Source: Chitinophagaceae bacterium
Lineage (GTDB): Bacteria > Bacteroidota > Bacteroidia > Chitinophagales > Chitinophagaceae
Reading direction: 5' to 3'
Assembly: GCA_016703625.1 (NCBI GenBank)
Contig: JADJBP010000002.1
Coordinates: 558,001 to 622,000, forward strand
DNA: 64,000 nucleotides
The position numbers and the translations under genes were made by a program. The stretch's first letter is position 1. Each line of letters opens with the position of its first letter. The notes beneath the pieces are model-generated. The model worked only from the letters and a program-made list of their open reading frames with translations, was not told the origin of the DNA and did no database searches. Positions 28,042 to 36,844 of the stretch are shown in pieces.

Positions 28042-28659
28042 ATGATTATGAAAAAGACATTCAACTATAAAAAACTACTGCAGTATTTCCTGCAGGGATT
28101 GCTCATCCTGGGCCCTGTAACCATTACTGCCTATTTTATTTACTGGGCGGTGACCGGCATTGACAGCATGCTACCCATTTTTACCTATACCGATGCCCAG
28201 GGACAGGTACGGGTACAGAATTATGGGATCGGTTTTGTGGTCATCATAGCCGTGCTGATCATTATCGGCTATTTCAGTTCCTTTTTTATTACCAGCCGGT
28301 TTCTGAGTTTTTTTAATAACCTGCTGGAAAAAACACCTGGCATCAAACACATTTACGGGCCTACCCGTGATTTTTTTGAAGCCTTTGCCGGCGACAATAA
28401 AAAATTTACCCGGCACGTGCTGGCCAATATCGACGATAATGATGTGTGGCGTTTTGGATTCATCACCCGGGAAGATATGCATGAATTTGGCTTCCAGGAT
28501 TATGTAACCGTGTACATCCCAATGGCTTATTCGGTTGCCGGAAATGTATATGTAATTCCCAGGAACCGGGTAAAACTGATCGAGAACATCAGCGCTTCCC
28601 AGACCATGAAGTTTGCGGTAAGCGGCGGTGTAACCGATATTGACGAAGTAAATAATTAG
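28042..28659 (+). CDS. DUF502 family inner-membrane protein
   Basis: The protein has 205 residues; a second ATG two codons in is equally possible. Two transmembrane segments are seen (about 14-35 and 62-85), followed by the DUF502 core: TPGIKHIYGPTRDFFEAFAG and FGFQDYVTVYIPMAYSVAGN, with VYVIPRNRVKLIENISASQTMKF near the end. Bacterial members have no firmly established function. Confidence 0.9.
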   Translation: MIMKKTFNYKKLLQYFLQGLLILGPVTITAYFIYWAVTGIDSMLPIFTYTDAQGQVRVQNYGIGFVVIIAVLIIIGYFSSFFITSRFLSFFNNLLEKTPGIKHIYGPTRDFFEAFAGDNKKFTRHVLANIDDNDVWRFGFITREDMHEFGFQDYVTVYIPMAYSVAGNVYVIPRNRVKLIENISASQTMKFAVSGGVTDIDEVNN

Positions 28660-28720
28660 CCGGCGGGCGCTTTGAATTTCCGGGGAATTGAAGTACATTT
28701 AAAATGATCAATACCCGCAT

Positions 28721-29726
28721 ATGAAAAGAGCACTTTATTTTACAGGGCTTGCCTGCCTTATGCTTATTGCCCGGTTCCCCGCCCATGGATGGGGCTTTTA
28801 CGGCCACCAGAAAATAAATTACTACGCTGTATTTTTATTGCCGCCCGAAATGCTGGTTTTGTTTAAACCCAATATTTTATTTCTCAGTGAACACAGTGTT
28901 GACCCCGATAAAAGAAGGTATGCCGTTCCCGATGAAGGTCCGCGCCACTATATTGATATGGATCATTACGGCACCTACCCATACCCGGCAGTACCCAGGA
29001 AATGGGATGATGCGGTGGCCAAATTTGGTGAAGATTCCTTGAAAAAACAGGGCATCGTTCCTGGCATATACAATCGATGCTGCACCGGTTAACCAATGCC
29101 TTTAAAACAAAAAATTACCCCTCATCATGAAATACAGTGCGGAGATCGGACATTACATTGCCGATGCACACGTGCCCCTGCATGCCTGCAGCAACCACAA
29201 CGGGCAATTCACCAACCAGCAGGGTATCCATGGATTTTGGGAAAGCAGGGTACCGGAACTGCTGGCCGAAAAGGAGTTTGATTTTTTCATCGGTAAAGCC
29301 GCATACATTCAGCATCCCGGTGATTTTATCTGGAAACGGGTCCTGGAAAGCGCCAAAGCAGCAGATTCTGTATTACGCTTTGAACGGGAGCTTTCCCTTC
29401 AGTTCCGGGATGATAAAAAATATGCTTTTGAAGAAAGGAATGCCCGCCTGAATGACGCAGTCGGGCAGGAAAAAACCATCCGCCAGTATTCAACTGCTTT
29501 TACTATAGCTTATGATAAAAAGCTGGGTGGCATGGTGGAACGCCGCATGCGCCAATCCATATTTGCCATTGCTTCATTTTGGTATACGGCCTGGGTAAAT
29601 GCGGGTCAGCCCGTATTAAGGGACCTGGTTAAACACGAGTTTGCGGAAACGGACCAGGCCGCATTTGAAGAACTCAATAAACAATGGAGTTTGGGCGGAA
29701 AAATGATCGGCCGGGAAGAACAATAA
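28721..29726 (+). CDS. Zinc-dependent phospholipase C / S1-P1 nuclease-like secreted protein, two frameshifts
   Basis: The signal peptide ends before WGFYGHQKINYYAV, where the mature N-terminal Trp and nearby His are zinc ligands in the phospholipase C/S1-P1 fold. EHSVDPDKRRYAV and HYIDMDHYG follow, then GHYIADAHVPLHACSNHNGQ with the HxxxD-type ligands. The raw frame breaks at 29060-29061 and at 29118-29121; adding one C to each C-run restores VPWHIQSML and KNYPLIMKYSAEIGH. The corrected length is about 335 residues. It should be a periplasmic or secreted zinc hydrolase; phospholipid and nucleic-acid substrates cannot be told apart here. Confidence 0.85.
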
Positions 29727-29748
29727 AGGCCAAATGGTTTGATTTGGG

Positions 29749-29756
29749 TATTTTTG
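29749..29756 (+). promoter_or_regulatory. -7 box of serC
   Basis: TATTTTTG matches TAnnTTTG, 31 bases before the serC ATG. Confidence 0.45.
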
Positions 29757-29787
29757 CATCCGGAAAATTAATTATCAAATCATCAGC

Positions 29788-30861
29788 ATGGCATCCGTTC
29801 ATAATTTTAATGCAGGTCCTTCCATATTACCCAAAACCGTTTTTGAAAAAGCATCGCAGGCGATCCTCAATTATAATAATACCGGATTGTCCATATTGGA
29901 GATCGGTCACCGCACTGCCCTGTTCCAGGAAGTGATGGATGAAGCCAGGGCTTTGGTGAAAGAACTGATGCAGCTGGATGACGACCATGAGGTATTGTTC
30001 CTGCATGGCGGCGCATCAACCCAGTTCATGCAGGTACCCATGAATTTACTGGATGATAAGGAAACATCGGCCTATACCGATACCGGGGTATGGAGCAGCA
30101 AAGCCATTAAAGAAGCAAAACTGTTTGACAGGGTTGAAGTGGTTTGAAGCAGTAAAGAAAGCAATTATAATTATATACCAAAGGATTTTGCCGTACCCAA
30201 TGATGCAAAATACCTGCACCTGACCACCAACAATACTATTTACGGAACTCAATGGAAAAAAATTCCGAAAACCAGCAACAGCCTGGTGGCTGATATGAGC
30301 AGTGATATATTCAGCCGGGTAATTGATTTCAATGCTTTTGACCTGATCTATGCAGGCGCACAGAAAAATATGGGTCCGGCAGGTGTAAACCTGGTGGTGG
30401 TAAATAAACATATTTTAGGAAAGGTAAAACGCACCATACCAACCATCATGGATTACCGGAATCATATTAAGGAAGGATCCATGCTGAACACGCCACCGGT
30501 TTTTGCCGTGTATGTATGTATGCTTACCTTACAATGGCTGAAAGCACAGGGTGGCGTTGCTGCCATTGAAAAAATCAACAATGAAAAAGCGGCAATGCTG
30601 TATAAAGCCATTGATGAAAGCCCGCTTTTTACCGGCACCGTTAGTCCGGGTGACAGGAGCAACATGAACGTTTGTTTTGTGATGAATGACCCGTCACAGG
30701 AAGAACTCTTTTACAATTTGCAAAACAGCATGGCATTGTTGGTATCAAAGGCCATCGACTGGTAGGCGGTTTCAGGGCATCTTTATATAATGCATTGCCC
30801 ATAAGCAGTGTGGAGGTTTTAATACAGCTGATCAGGGACTTTACACTTCAAAAAGCTTAAC
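29788..30861 (+). CDS. serC: Phosphoserine aminotransferase, with in-frame TGA and a frameshift
   Basis: The N-terminus HNFNAGPSILPKTVFEKAS is the SerC signature, followed by ISHRT-like LEIGHRTALFQEV and LFLHGGASTQFMQ. The PLP lysine is in YAGAQKNMGPAGV. A TGA at 30145-30147 interrupts the frame, but reading continues in the same frame as SSKESNYNYIPKDF. Near 30732 one G is missing; restoring it gives NSMGIVGIKGHRLVGGFRAS and the normal end at 30861. The corrected length is about 358 residues. SerC makes phosphoserine in serine biosynthesis and also acts in pyridoxal phosphate synthesis. TGA is a normal stop in other genes here, so the internal one is an error or a true nonsense mutation. Confidence 0.9.
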
Positions 30862-30894
30862 TACTTTACATTACAATAATCTACAAACAACAGC

Positions 30895-32136
30895 ATGGTA
30901 ACCATTTCACCCTTTAAAGCACTCAGGCCCGCAGCAGAACTGGCAAAACAGGTGGCATCACGACCCTATGATGTTCTGAACAGCAAAGAAGCAAAAACAG
31001 AGGCTGAGGGCAATAATGTAAGTTTTTTACACATCACCAAAAGTGAGATTGACCTGCCGGAAAGTATGGATATTCATGCGCAGCAGGTATATGATAAGGC
31101 AAAAGAAAATCTCGATGCTTTTATCAGCCGTAAGATCCTGTTCAGGGAAAGCAAACCCTGTTATTATATTTATGAACTTACTATGAAGGGTAAAAGCCAG
31201 ACAGGCCTGGTTTGCGGCAGTTCGGTAGATGATTATGAGAACGGCCTCATCAAAAAACATGAATTTACCCGGCCTGAAAAGGAACAGGACAGGATCAATC
31301 ATATTAAAACAACCGGTGCACAAACCGGGAATGTTTTTTTAGCATACCGTACTGTTGCTGAGATAGATGCCGTGATCAATACCTGGAAAGAAAAAAGCCC
31401 GGTATATAATTTTACAGCCGAAGATCAAATTCAGCATACCATCTGGATCGTGAATGACGATCAAACCATTGAAAAGATCTCAACACTTTTTAAAGAAAAA
31501 GTTCCGTGTACGTATATCGCTGATGGCCACCACCGTGCCGCTTCAGCTGCCAAAGTAAGGGCTTCACTTGGTACCCGGGCACCGGAAGGTGCCGGTATCT
31601 TCCTCACCACTTTATTTCCTGCCGACCAGTTGTACATCATGGATTATAACCGGGTGGTTACAGACCTGAACGGGTTGAGTGTTGAAGCATTTTTATCAGC
31701 CGTTAAAGATCATTTTACTGTTGAAGAAGCAGGTAAAGCCTTTTCGCCGGCACAATTGCATGAAATGGGTATGTACTTAAAAAAACAATGGTACCGTTTA
31801 ACTGCAAAAGAAAATACGTACAGCAATGACCCGATCGGCATCCTCGATATCTCCATCCTGCAAAATAATTTACTGGACCCCGTTTTGAATATTAAAGATC
31901 AGCGTACCGATAAACGCATTGATTTTATTGGCGGCATCCGTGGCCTGGGCGAACTGGAAAAAAGGGTGAACAGCGGTGAAATGGCCGTAGCATTCAGCCT
32001 GCACCCGGTAACCATTCAGCAGTTATTTGATATTGCCGACAGCGGGAATGTGATGCCCCCCAAGAGTACCTGGTTTGAACCAAAACTGCGGGATGGGCTG
32101 TTAACCCACTTAATTGCCGATGCAGAAACGGAATAG
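30895..32136 (+). CDS. DUF1015 family protein
   Basis: The protein has 413 residues. The N-terminal VTISPFKALRPAAELAKQVA and VASRPYDVLNSKEA segments, and the central YIADGHHRAASAAKVRA motif, are the marks of the family. In Bacteroidota the gene usually sits beside serC and serA, which suggests a link to serine metabolism. Here it follows serC by 33 bases and no serA lies between them. The biochemical function is unknown. Confidence 0.9.
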   Translation: MVTISPFKALRPAAELAKQVASRPYDVLNSKEAKTEAEGNNVSFLHITKSEIDLPESMDIHAQQVYDKAKENLDAFISRKILFRESKPCYYIYELTMKGKSQTGLVCGSSVDDYENGLIKKHEFTRPEKEQDRINHIKTTGAQTGNVFLAYRTVAEIDAVINTWKEKSPVYNFTAEDQIQHTIWIVNDDQTIEKISTLFKEKVPCTYIADGHHRAASAAKVRASLGTRAPEGAGIFLTTLFPADQLYIMDYNRVVTDLNGLSVEAFLSAVKDHFTVEEAGKAFSPAQLHEMGMYLKKQWYRLTAKENTYSNDPIGILDISILQNNLLDPVLNIKDQRTDKRIDFIGGIRGLGELEKRVNSGEMAVAFSLHPVTIQQLFDIADSGNVMPPKSTWFEPKLRDGLLTHLIADAETE

Positions 32137-32197
32137 CAAATGTTAATTGATACCCGCTAAAAAATTGTATACCATTATTCATTGTACCTTTAATTTA

Positions 32198-33196
32198 ATG
32201 AAAAAAATATTTGTAATACTGATTGCCCTTTGTTTCCAGGCCACCCTGTTTGCACAGGATGTAAAACAACTGCACGAAAATGCCAGGAACCTGATGCACA
32301 AGGGAGATTTTGCAAATGCCATATTGATCCTCAACAGGGCACTGGCCGCAGAGCCCGGTAACCTTGAACTTGCCAAGGACCTTGGGTTGAACTATTATTA
32401 TGCCAAAGATTATAAAAAGGCGCTGGAGGTTTTAGTACCCTTATTCGACAGGAATGATGTGGATGACCAGTGTTTCCAGATAGCAGGTGATGCACATTGG
32501 GCGATGGATGAAGCCGCTGCCGCAGAAACGGTTTACAGGAAAGGGATCAAAAAATTACCCAACAGCGGGCCATTATATAACGAGCTGGGTAAAGTGCTTT
32601 GGACAAAAAATGATTTTACTGCCATTAAACAATGGGAAAAAGGGATAGAAAATGACCCCGGGTTTGCCGGCAATTATTATAATGCCAGCAAATATTATTA
32701 TTTCACTACGGATAAAGTGTGGAGCCTGGTTTATGGGGAGATATTTATAAATATTGACCCGAAAAGCGCCTATACACCCGAAATCAAAAATATTTTACTG
32801 GAGGGATATAAAAAATTATTTTCGGATGCCGACCTTGAAAAAAACAACAAGGAAAAAAACAGTTTTGCCGTTGCATTTTTGAAAACGATGAATAAACAAA
32901 GTGCACTGGCATCAGCCGGCATCAATGCCGAATCTTTGACCATGATCAGGACCCGTTTCATATTAGACTGGGACGCCGGTTACCATGCAAAATTTCCATT
33001 TAAATTATTTGAATTGTACCGTCAATATATCCAGGAAGGATTATTTGAAGCATATAACCAATGGGTTTTTGCAACCGCACAAAATTTACCTGCCTATCAA
33101 ACCTGGACCAATGCACACAGCAAGGAACACGCAGCCTTGACCCGTTTTTTACAGGACAGGATATTTAAAATGCCTGCCGGGCAATATTACCATTGA
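32198..33196 (+). CDS. Secreted tetratricopeptide-repeat protein
   Basis: The ATG at 32198 opens a signal peptide (MKKIFVILIALCFQATLFAQ). The next 150 residues are TPR helices: NARNLMHKGDFANAILILNRAL, LGLNYYYAKDYKKALEVLVP, AAAAETVYRKGIKKLPNSGP and LGKVLWTKNDFTAIKQWEKG. The C-terminal half has no repeat I can name. It is probably a periplasmic scaffold. The total length is 332 residues. Confidence 0.85.
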   Translation: MKKIFVILIALCFQATLFAQDVKQLHENARNLMHKGDFANAILILNRALAAEPGNLELAKDLGLNYYYAKDYKKALEVLVPLFDRNDVDDQCFQIAGDAHWAMDEAAAAETVYRKGIKKLPNSGPLYNELGKVLWTKNDFTAIKQWEKGIENDPGFAGNYYNASKYYYFTTDKVWSLVYGEIFINIDPKSAYTPEIKNILLEGYKKLFSDADLEKNNKEKNSFAVAFLKTMNKQSALASAGINAESLTMIRTRFILDWDAGYHAKFPFKLFELYRQYIQEGLFEAYNQWVFATAQNLPAYQTWTNAHSKEHAALTRFLQDRIFKMPAGQYYH

Positions 33197-33333
33197 AACC
33201 TGTAAATACCGGTTACTTTCCCCTGCCGGGGAACCGGGGGGGGGAGGCCGGGCGTCTAAACACCGGGCATCCCTTTTTAACCGTTAAAGGAAATGATATT
33301 TTTTTATTAACTTGTTGCTCAAACCAATTTATT

Positions 33334-33612
33334 ATGGAAGAGCAACGCGATGAAAAATTGTGGCAAATAGCCAAACGCAGGGCTGATTTCCAGGACAGCC
33401 TGATCGGATTTGTTGTGATAACCTGCATATGCTGGGCCATATGGTATTTTACCGCCGGTCGAGATGGCTTCAATAATGGTACACCCTGGCCTTTATGGGT
33501 AATGCTTGGTTTAGGTATTGGCCTTGTAATGAAATTTATCAGGGCTTACAAAACCGATAAAGATACCCTTGTAGAAAAGGAATATGAAAAACTGAAGAAC
33601 CAAAACAGGTAA
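33334..33612 (+). CDS. 2TM domain-containing small membrane protein
   Basis: The ATG at 33334 gives 92 residues. It follows the 2TM pattern: a charged N-terminus with WQIAKRRADFQ, a first membrane segment (about 26-44), a short loop with WPLWVM, a second segment and a charged tail (EKEYEKLKNQ). The function is unknown. The 140 bases before it contain a G-rich run (33238-33246). Confidence 0.75.
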   Translation: MEEQRDEKLWQIAKRRADFQDSLIGFVVITCICWAIWYFTAGRDGFNNGTPWPLWVMLGLGIGLVMKFIRAYKTDKDTLVEKEYEKLKNQNR

Positions 33613-33674
33613 ATTTTCGGCAACAGGTACAACACGCGTTCCCAAATTCCCTGCGCGTAAACAAACGATTGCAT

Positions 33675-35460
33675 ATGAATGAACATTCCAGGATCTTTGA
33701 TTATATCGATTTCCAGCTGAACCGTTTTCCCAAACCCGATATGTTCAGCGGAAAAGTAAATGGTGTGTGGAAAAAATACAGCACTGCCGAAGTAAAAGAC
33801 ACGATCAATAAATTAAGTGCAGGCTTAATTAAACTGGGCGTAAGTGGTAATGATATGACCATAGAACGCCAGGATAAGATCGCCCTCATTTCGAAAAACC
33901 GGCCCGAATGGCTGATGCTGGATATGGCCTGCCAGCAGGTGGGAGCCGCCATTTGCCCCATTTACCCCACCACCACGTCAATGAACTTGAATTTATTTTT
34001 AATGATGCAACTGTTAAACATGTATTTGTAAGCGGGCAGGAGATCCTGGATAAAGTGAATATCATCAGGAGCAGGGTTCCCAGTTTAATCAATGTATACA
34101 GTTTTGATGAATTACCGGGCGTGATTTACTGGAAAACGCTTATTGCAGATATAACCGCGGCTGACCTGGAAAAAATGGAAGCGATATAAAGCAACCATAA
34201 AAGCGGAACATTGTGCCACCATCATTTATACATCAGGTACAACAGGTACCCCAAAAGGTGTAATGCTGAGTCACCGCAACATTGTAACCAATGTGATCAA
34301 TTCAAAGAACAGCTTTCCTTTTACCGATGACCTGGAGGGAAGGGCACTTAGTTTTTTACCCCTTAACCATATTTTTGAAAGGATGGTTACTCATCTATAT
34401 AAGCAGTGGTGCATCGATCTATTATGCAGAAAGTTTAGACACGATCGCTGAAAATCTGAAGGAAGTTAAACCAACCCTGTTTTCAACTGTGCCCAGGCTG
34501 CTTGAAAAAACCTATGAAAAAATAATGGCAAAAGGCGCTGAACTTACCGGCATAAAAAGAAAATTATTTTACTGGTCGGTGGCTTTGGCAAACGAATACG
34601 ATAATATAAAACCGCAAAGCCTTTGGTATAAAATGCAACTGGCATTGGCCAATAAATTAATTTTCAGCAAATGGCGTGAAGCGCTTGGAGGTAATATTCA
34701 ATTGATCGTAACCGGTGGCGCTGCCTGCCAGGTAAGACTGATCAGGATCTTTACAGCAGCAGGAATACCAATTTACGAAGGATATGGACCTACAGAAAAC
34801 AGTCCGGTGATCAGTGTCAACTGCCGCAGAAAAGGCGGTACAAAGTTTGGAACTGTTGGTTTGGTCATTGAAGGGCAGGAAGTGAAACTGGAAGCCGACG
34901 GTGAGATCTGTGTTAAAGGACCCAGTGTGATGATGGGGTATTACAAAAGGCCCGAACTTACCGCTGAAACCATCATTGATGGATGGCTGCATACCGGCGA
35001 TATCGGCATTTTTGAAGATGGTAAATATTTAAAAATAACCGACCGTAAAAAAGAACTGTTTAAAACAAGCGGCGGAAAATACGTGGCACCGCAGCCAATT
35101 GAAAATAAAATGAAAGAATCGCCTTTTGTAGAGCAGATGATGGTAGTGGGTGCCGAACAAAAGTTCGTTGGCGCATTGATCGTTCCTTCCATCATCAATT
35201 TAAAGGAATGGATGCTGCATAAAGAAATACCATTTACAACCATTGAAGATGCCATACACAATCCAAAGGTGCTGGACCTGTATAAAGAACTGATCGATTC
35301 TTTCAATGCATTTTTCAACCAGGTTGAGCAGATCAAGAAATTTGAACTGTTGCCGCATGAATGGACCATTGACAGCGGGGAGCTTACACCCACGCTTAAA
35401 TTAAAGAGAAAGGTAATCATGGAAAAGTATAAAACTGCTGTAGAAAGAATTTACAGCTGA
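33675..35460 (+). CDS. Long-chain acyl-CoA synthetase (AMP-forming), three frameshifts
   Basis: Stitched together, the protein has about 595 residues. The AMP-binding P-loop is [20 protein letters not shown], the A5 motif is [13 protein letters not shown], and [12 protein letters not shown] with [20 protein letters not shown] gives the A7/A8 region and adenylation lysine context. Shifts lie near 33974 (one A missing in ACC-ACG), near 34185 (one extra T) and near 34395. The corrections give [14 protein letters not shown] and [17 protein letters not shown]. It activates fatty acids to acyl-CoA for lipid synthesis or beta-oxidation. Confidence 0.88.
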
Positions 35461-35462
35461 AA

Positions 35463-35505
35463 AACCGTAAAATCAGCAATGGTACATTACTGATTTTACC
35501 GGTTT
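35463..35505 (+). terminator. Terminator after the acyl-CoA synthetase gene
   Basis: CCGTAAAATCAGCAATG and CATTACTGATTTTACCGG form a stem of about 16 pairs with a GTA loop, starting right after the stop codon at 35458-35460. The following T-run is short. Confidence 0.7.
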
Positions 35506-35649
35506 AAAGTAATCATGCCTGAACAGTCTTCACATGAATTGGTTTGGTTTTAAGATTTTTCATCAAGCTATAAGTACATTAATACAAACGGATGGTTAAT
35601 TCATAGTATTAATTATGTGGCAGTGCTTATTTTTCAAAACACCGAAAAA

Positions 35650-36030
35650 CTATTTTATAGAAATAATGACTTCCGGTACCAGGTCAAAATCCTTCGACTT
35701 ATCCATAAACATAAAAGCACCCAGTGATTTACACAATCTTTGATAGTATTTACTGACCAGGTTACTGAGTATGATCACTTTAATGCCGGGATAATTTTTT
35801 TTTATAAACTTCATTAATTCAAAATCATTTTTGCCGGCCAGCTGAATATCGAGTATTACGATATCCATTTTAAATTGTTGTAACTGGTAAACCGCCTGCT
35901 TTGTGTCTGTAGCACTATAAATAACTGTAACCGGTATTTTCTCTTTCAGTAAACTGATCAAACGGTTAATGATCAATAAAGAACTGTCTATTATTAAAAT
36001 CGTTTTTTGTGAGGTTTCAGTTTCATGCAT
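35650..36030 (-). CDS. Single-domain response regulator
   Basis: The protein has 126 residues and consists of a receiver domain only. The acidic pocket is Asp15, the phosphoacceptor is Asp61 in IVILDIQLAGK, and Lys111 in FMDKSKDF completes the active site. ILSN is the switch Ser/Thr. With no output domain it would act through protein contacts. It lies close to the kinase/regulator pair but is separated from them by about 180 bases containing two palindromes. Confidence 0.88.
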   Translation of the reverse strand: MHETETSQKTILIIDSSLLIINRLISLLKEKIPVTVIYSATDTKQAVYQLQQFKMDIVILDIQLAGKNDFELMKFIKKNYPGIKVIILSNLVSKYYQRLCKSLGAFMFMDKSKDFDLVPEVIISIK

Positions 36031-36047
36031 ACACTAATAATAAGTGT
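36031..36047. promoter_or_regulatory. Small inverted repeat upstream of the receiver gene
   Basis: ACACT-N7-AGTGT lies directly before the start codon of the single-domain receiver gene. It could be a regulator site. Confidence 0.35.
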
Positions 36048-36092
36048 AAGATAAAATAATGACCGGTCTAAAATGTAGAAAATAATACATAT

Positions 36093-36116
36093 TTGTGTAG
36101 TAATGATACTACACAA
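36093..36116. promoter_or_regulatory. Perfect 9-6-9 palindrome upstream of the receiver gene
   Basis: TTGTGTAGT and ACTACACAA form a perfect inverted repeat with a 6-base centre, 63 bases before the receiver start. No T-run follows on either strand, so a binding site, perhaps for the neighbouring NarL-type regulator, is more likely than a terminator. Confidence 0.5.
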
Positions 36117-36208
36117 TGCCAGGCTGTAAACTGTACACAGCCCGTCTATTGGCTTCAGCATGCAGATAATAAAACGCCGGTAAATACATAAAAAGGCAGG
36201 CTCCCCGG

Positions 36209-36838
36209 TTAAATAAGTTTATACTCAATAGCGTACCTGGTGAGGTCTGAATTGGATTTCAAATGCATTTTTACCATTACCCTTGCCCGGTAGGTACTTA
36301 CGGTGGTAACGCTTAAGGAAAGCCGTTCTGCAATTTCAGAGACCGACTGGCCGTTTGCCAGCAGTTTCATCACATCAAACTCGCGGTCGCTCAGGTTTTC
36401 ATGCGGGCTGAGCAACGATTCTGAAGAAAAAGAATTGGCCAGTTTTTCTGCAATGGCCTGCGAGATATATTTTTTTCCCAGCATCACCTTCTTAACCGCT
36501 TTAACCAGTTCATCGGGTGCGGCATCCTTGCTTAAATAACCGGAAGCGCCGGATTTCAGCGCCCGCAAAGCATATTGTTCTTCGGGATGGATACTTAAGA
36601 TAAGGACCGGCAGGTCGGGATAGCTCAGCTTTATCTGCTGCAGGGCATCCAGTCCGCTTCGGCCGGGCATTGAGAGGTCGCTGATCACCACATCCCATTT
36701 GGCATGCATCACTTTTTTAATTAACTCTTCGGCATCTGCCACATCTTCAATTACTGATGTAGGAAATTCATCCAATAAGATCTGCCGAAGTCCTTTTCGA
36801 ACAACATGATGATCATCTGCAATTAAAATTCGTAACAT
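36209..36838 (-). CDS. NarL/FixJ family response regulator
   Basis: The protein has 209 residues. The receiver domain shows the acidic pair IADDHHVV, phosphoacceptor Asp54 in VVISDLSMPG, and Lys104 in YLSKDAAPDE. The C-terminal LuxR-type helix-turn-helix is LSDREFDVMKLLANGQSVSE with LSVTTVSTYRARVM. It starts 6 bases after the corrected stop of the histidine kinase gene, so the two form a two-component pair. Confidence 0.93.
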   Translation of the reverse strand: MLRILIADDHHVVRKGLRQILLDEFPTSVIEDVADAEELIKKVMHAKWDVVISDLSMPGRSGLDALQQIKLSYPDLPVLILSIHPEEQYALRALKSGASGYLSKDAAPDELVKAVKKVMLGKKYISQAIAEKLANSFSSESLLSPHENLSDREFDVMKLLANGQSVSEIAERLSLSVTTVSTYRARVMVKMHLKSNSDLTRYAIEYKLI

Positions 36839-36844
36839 AGGATT

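Noticed and set aside
30145..30147. Recoding of TGA as an amino acid (including selenocysteine) in serC
   Set aside because: Other genes, such as the acyl-CoA synthetase, end in TGA at the expected family end, and SerC has no known selenocysteine form.
33225..33270. G/C-rich stretch before the 2TM gene as a terminator
   Set aside because: The two halves do not pair well and no T-run follows.
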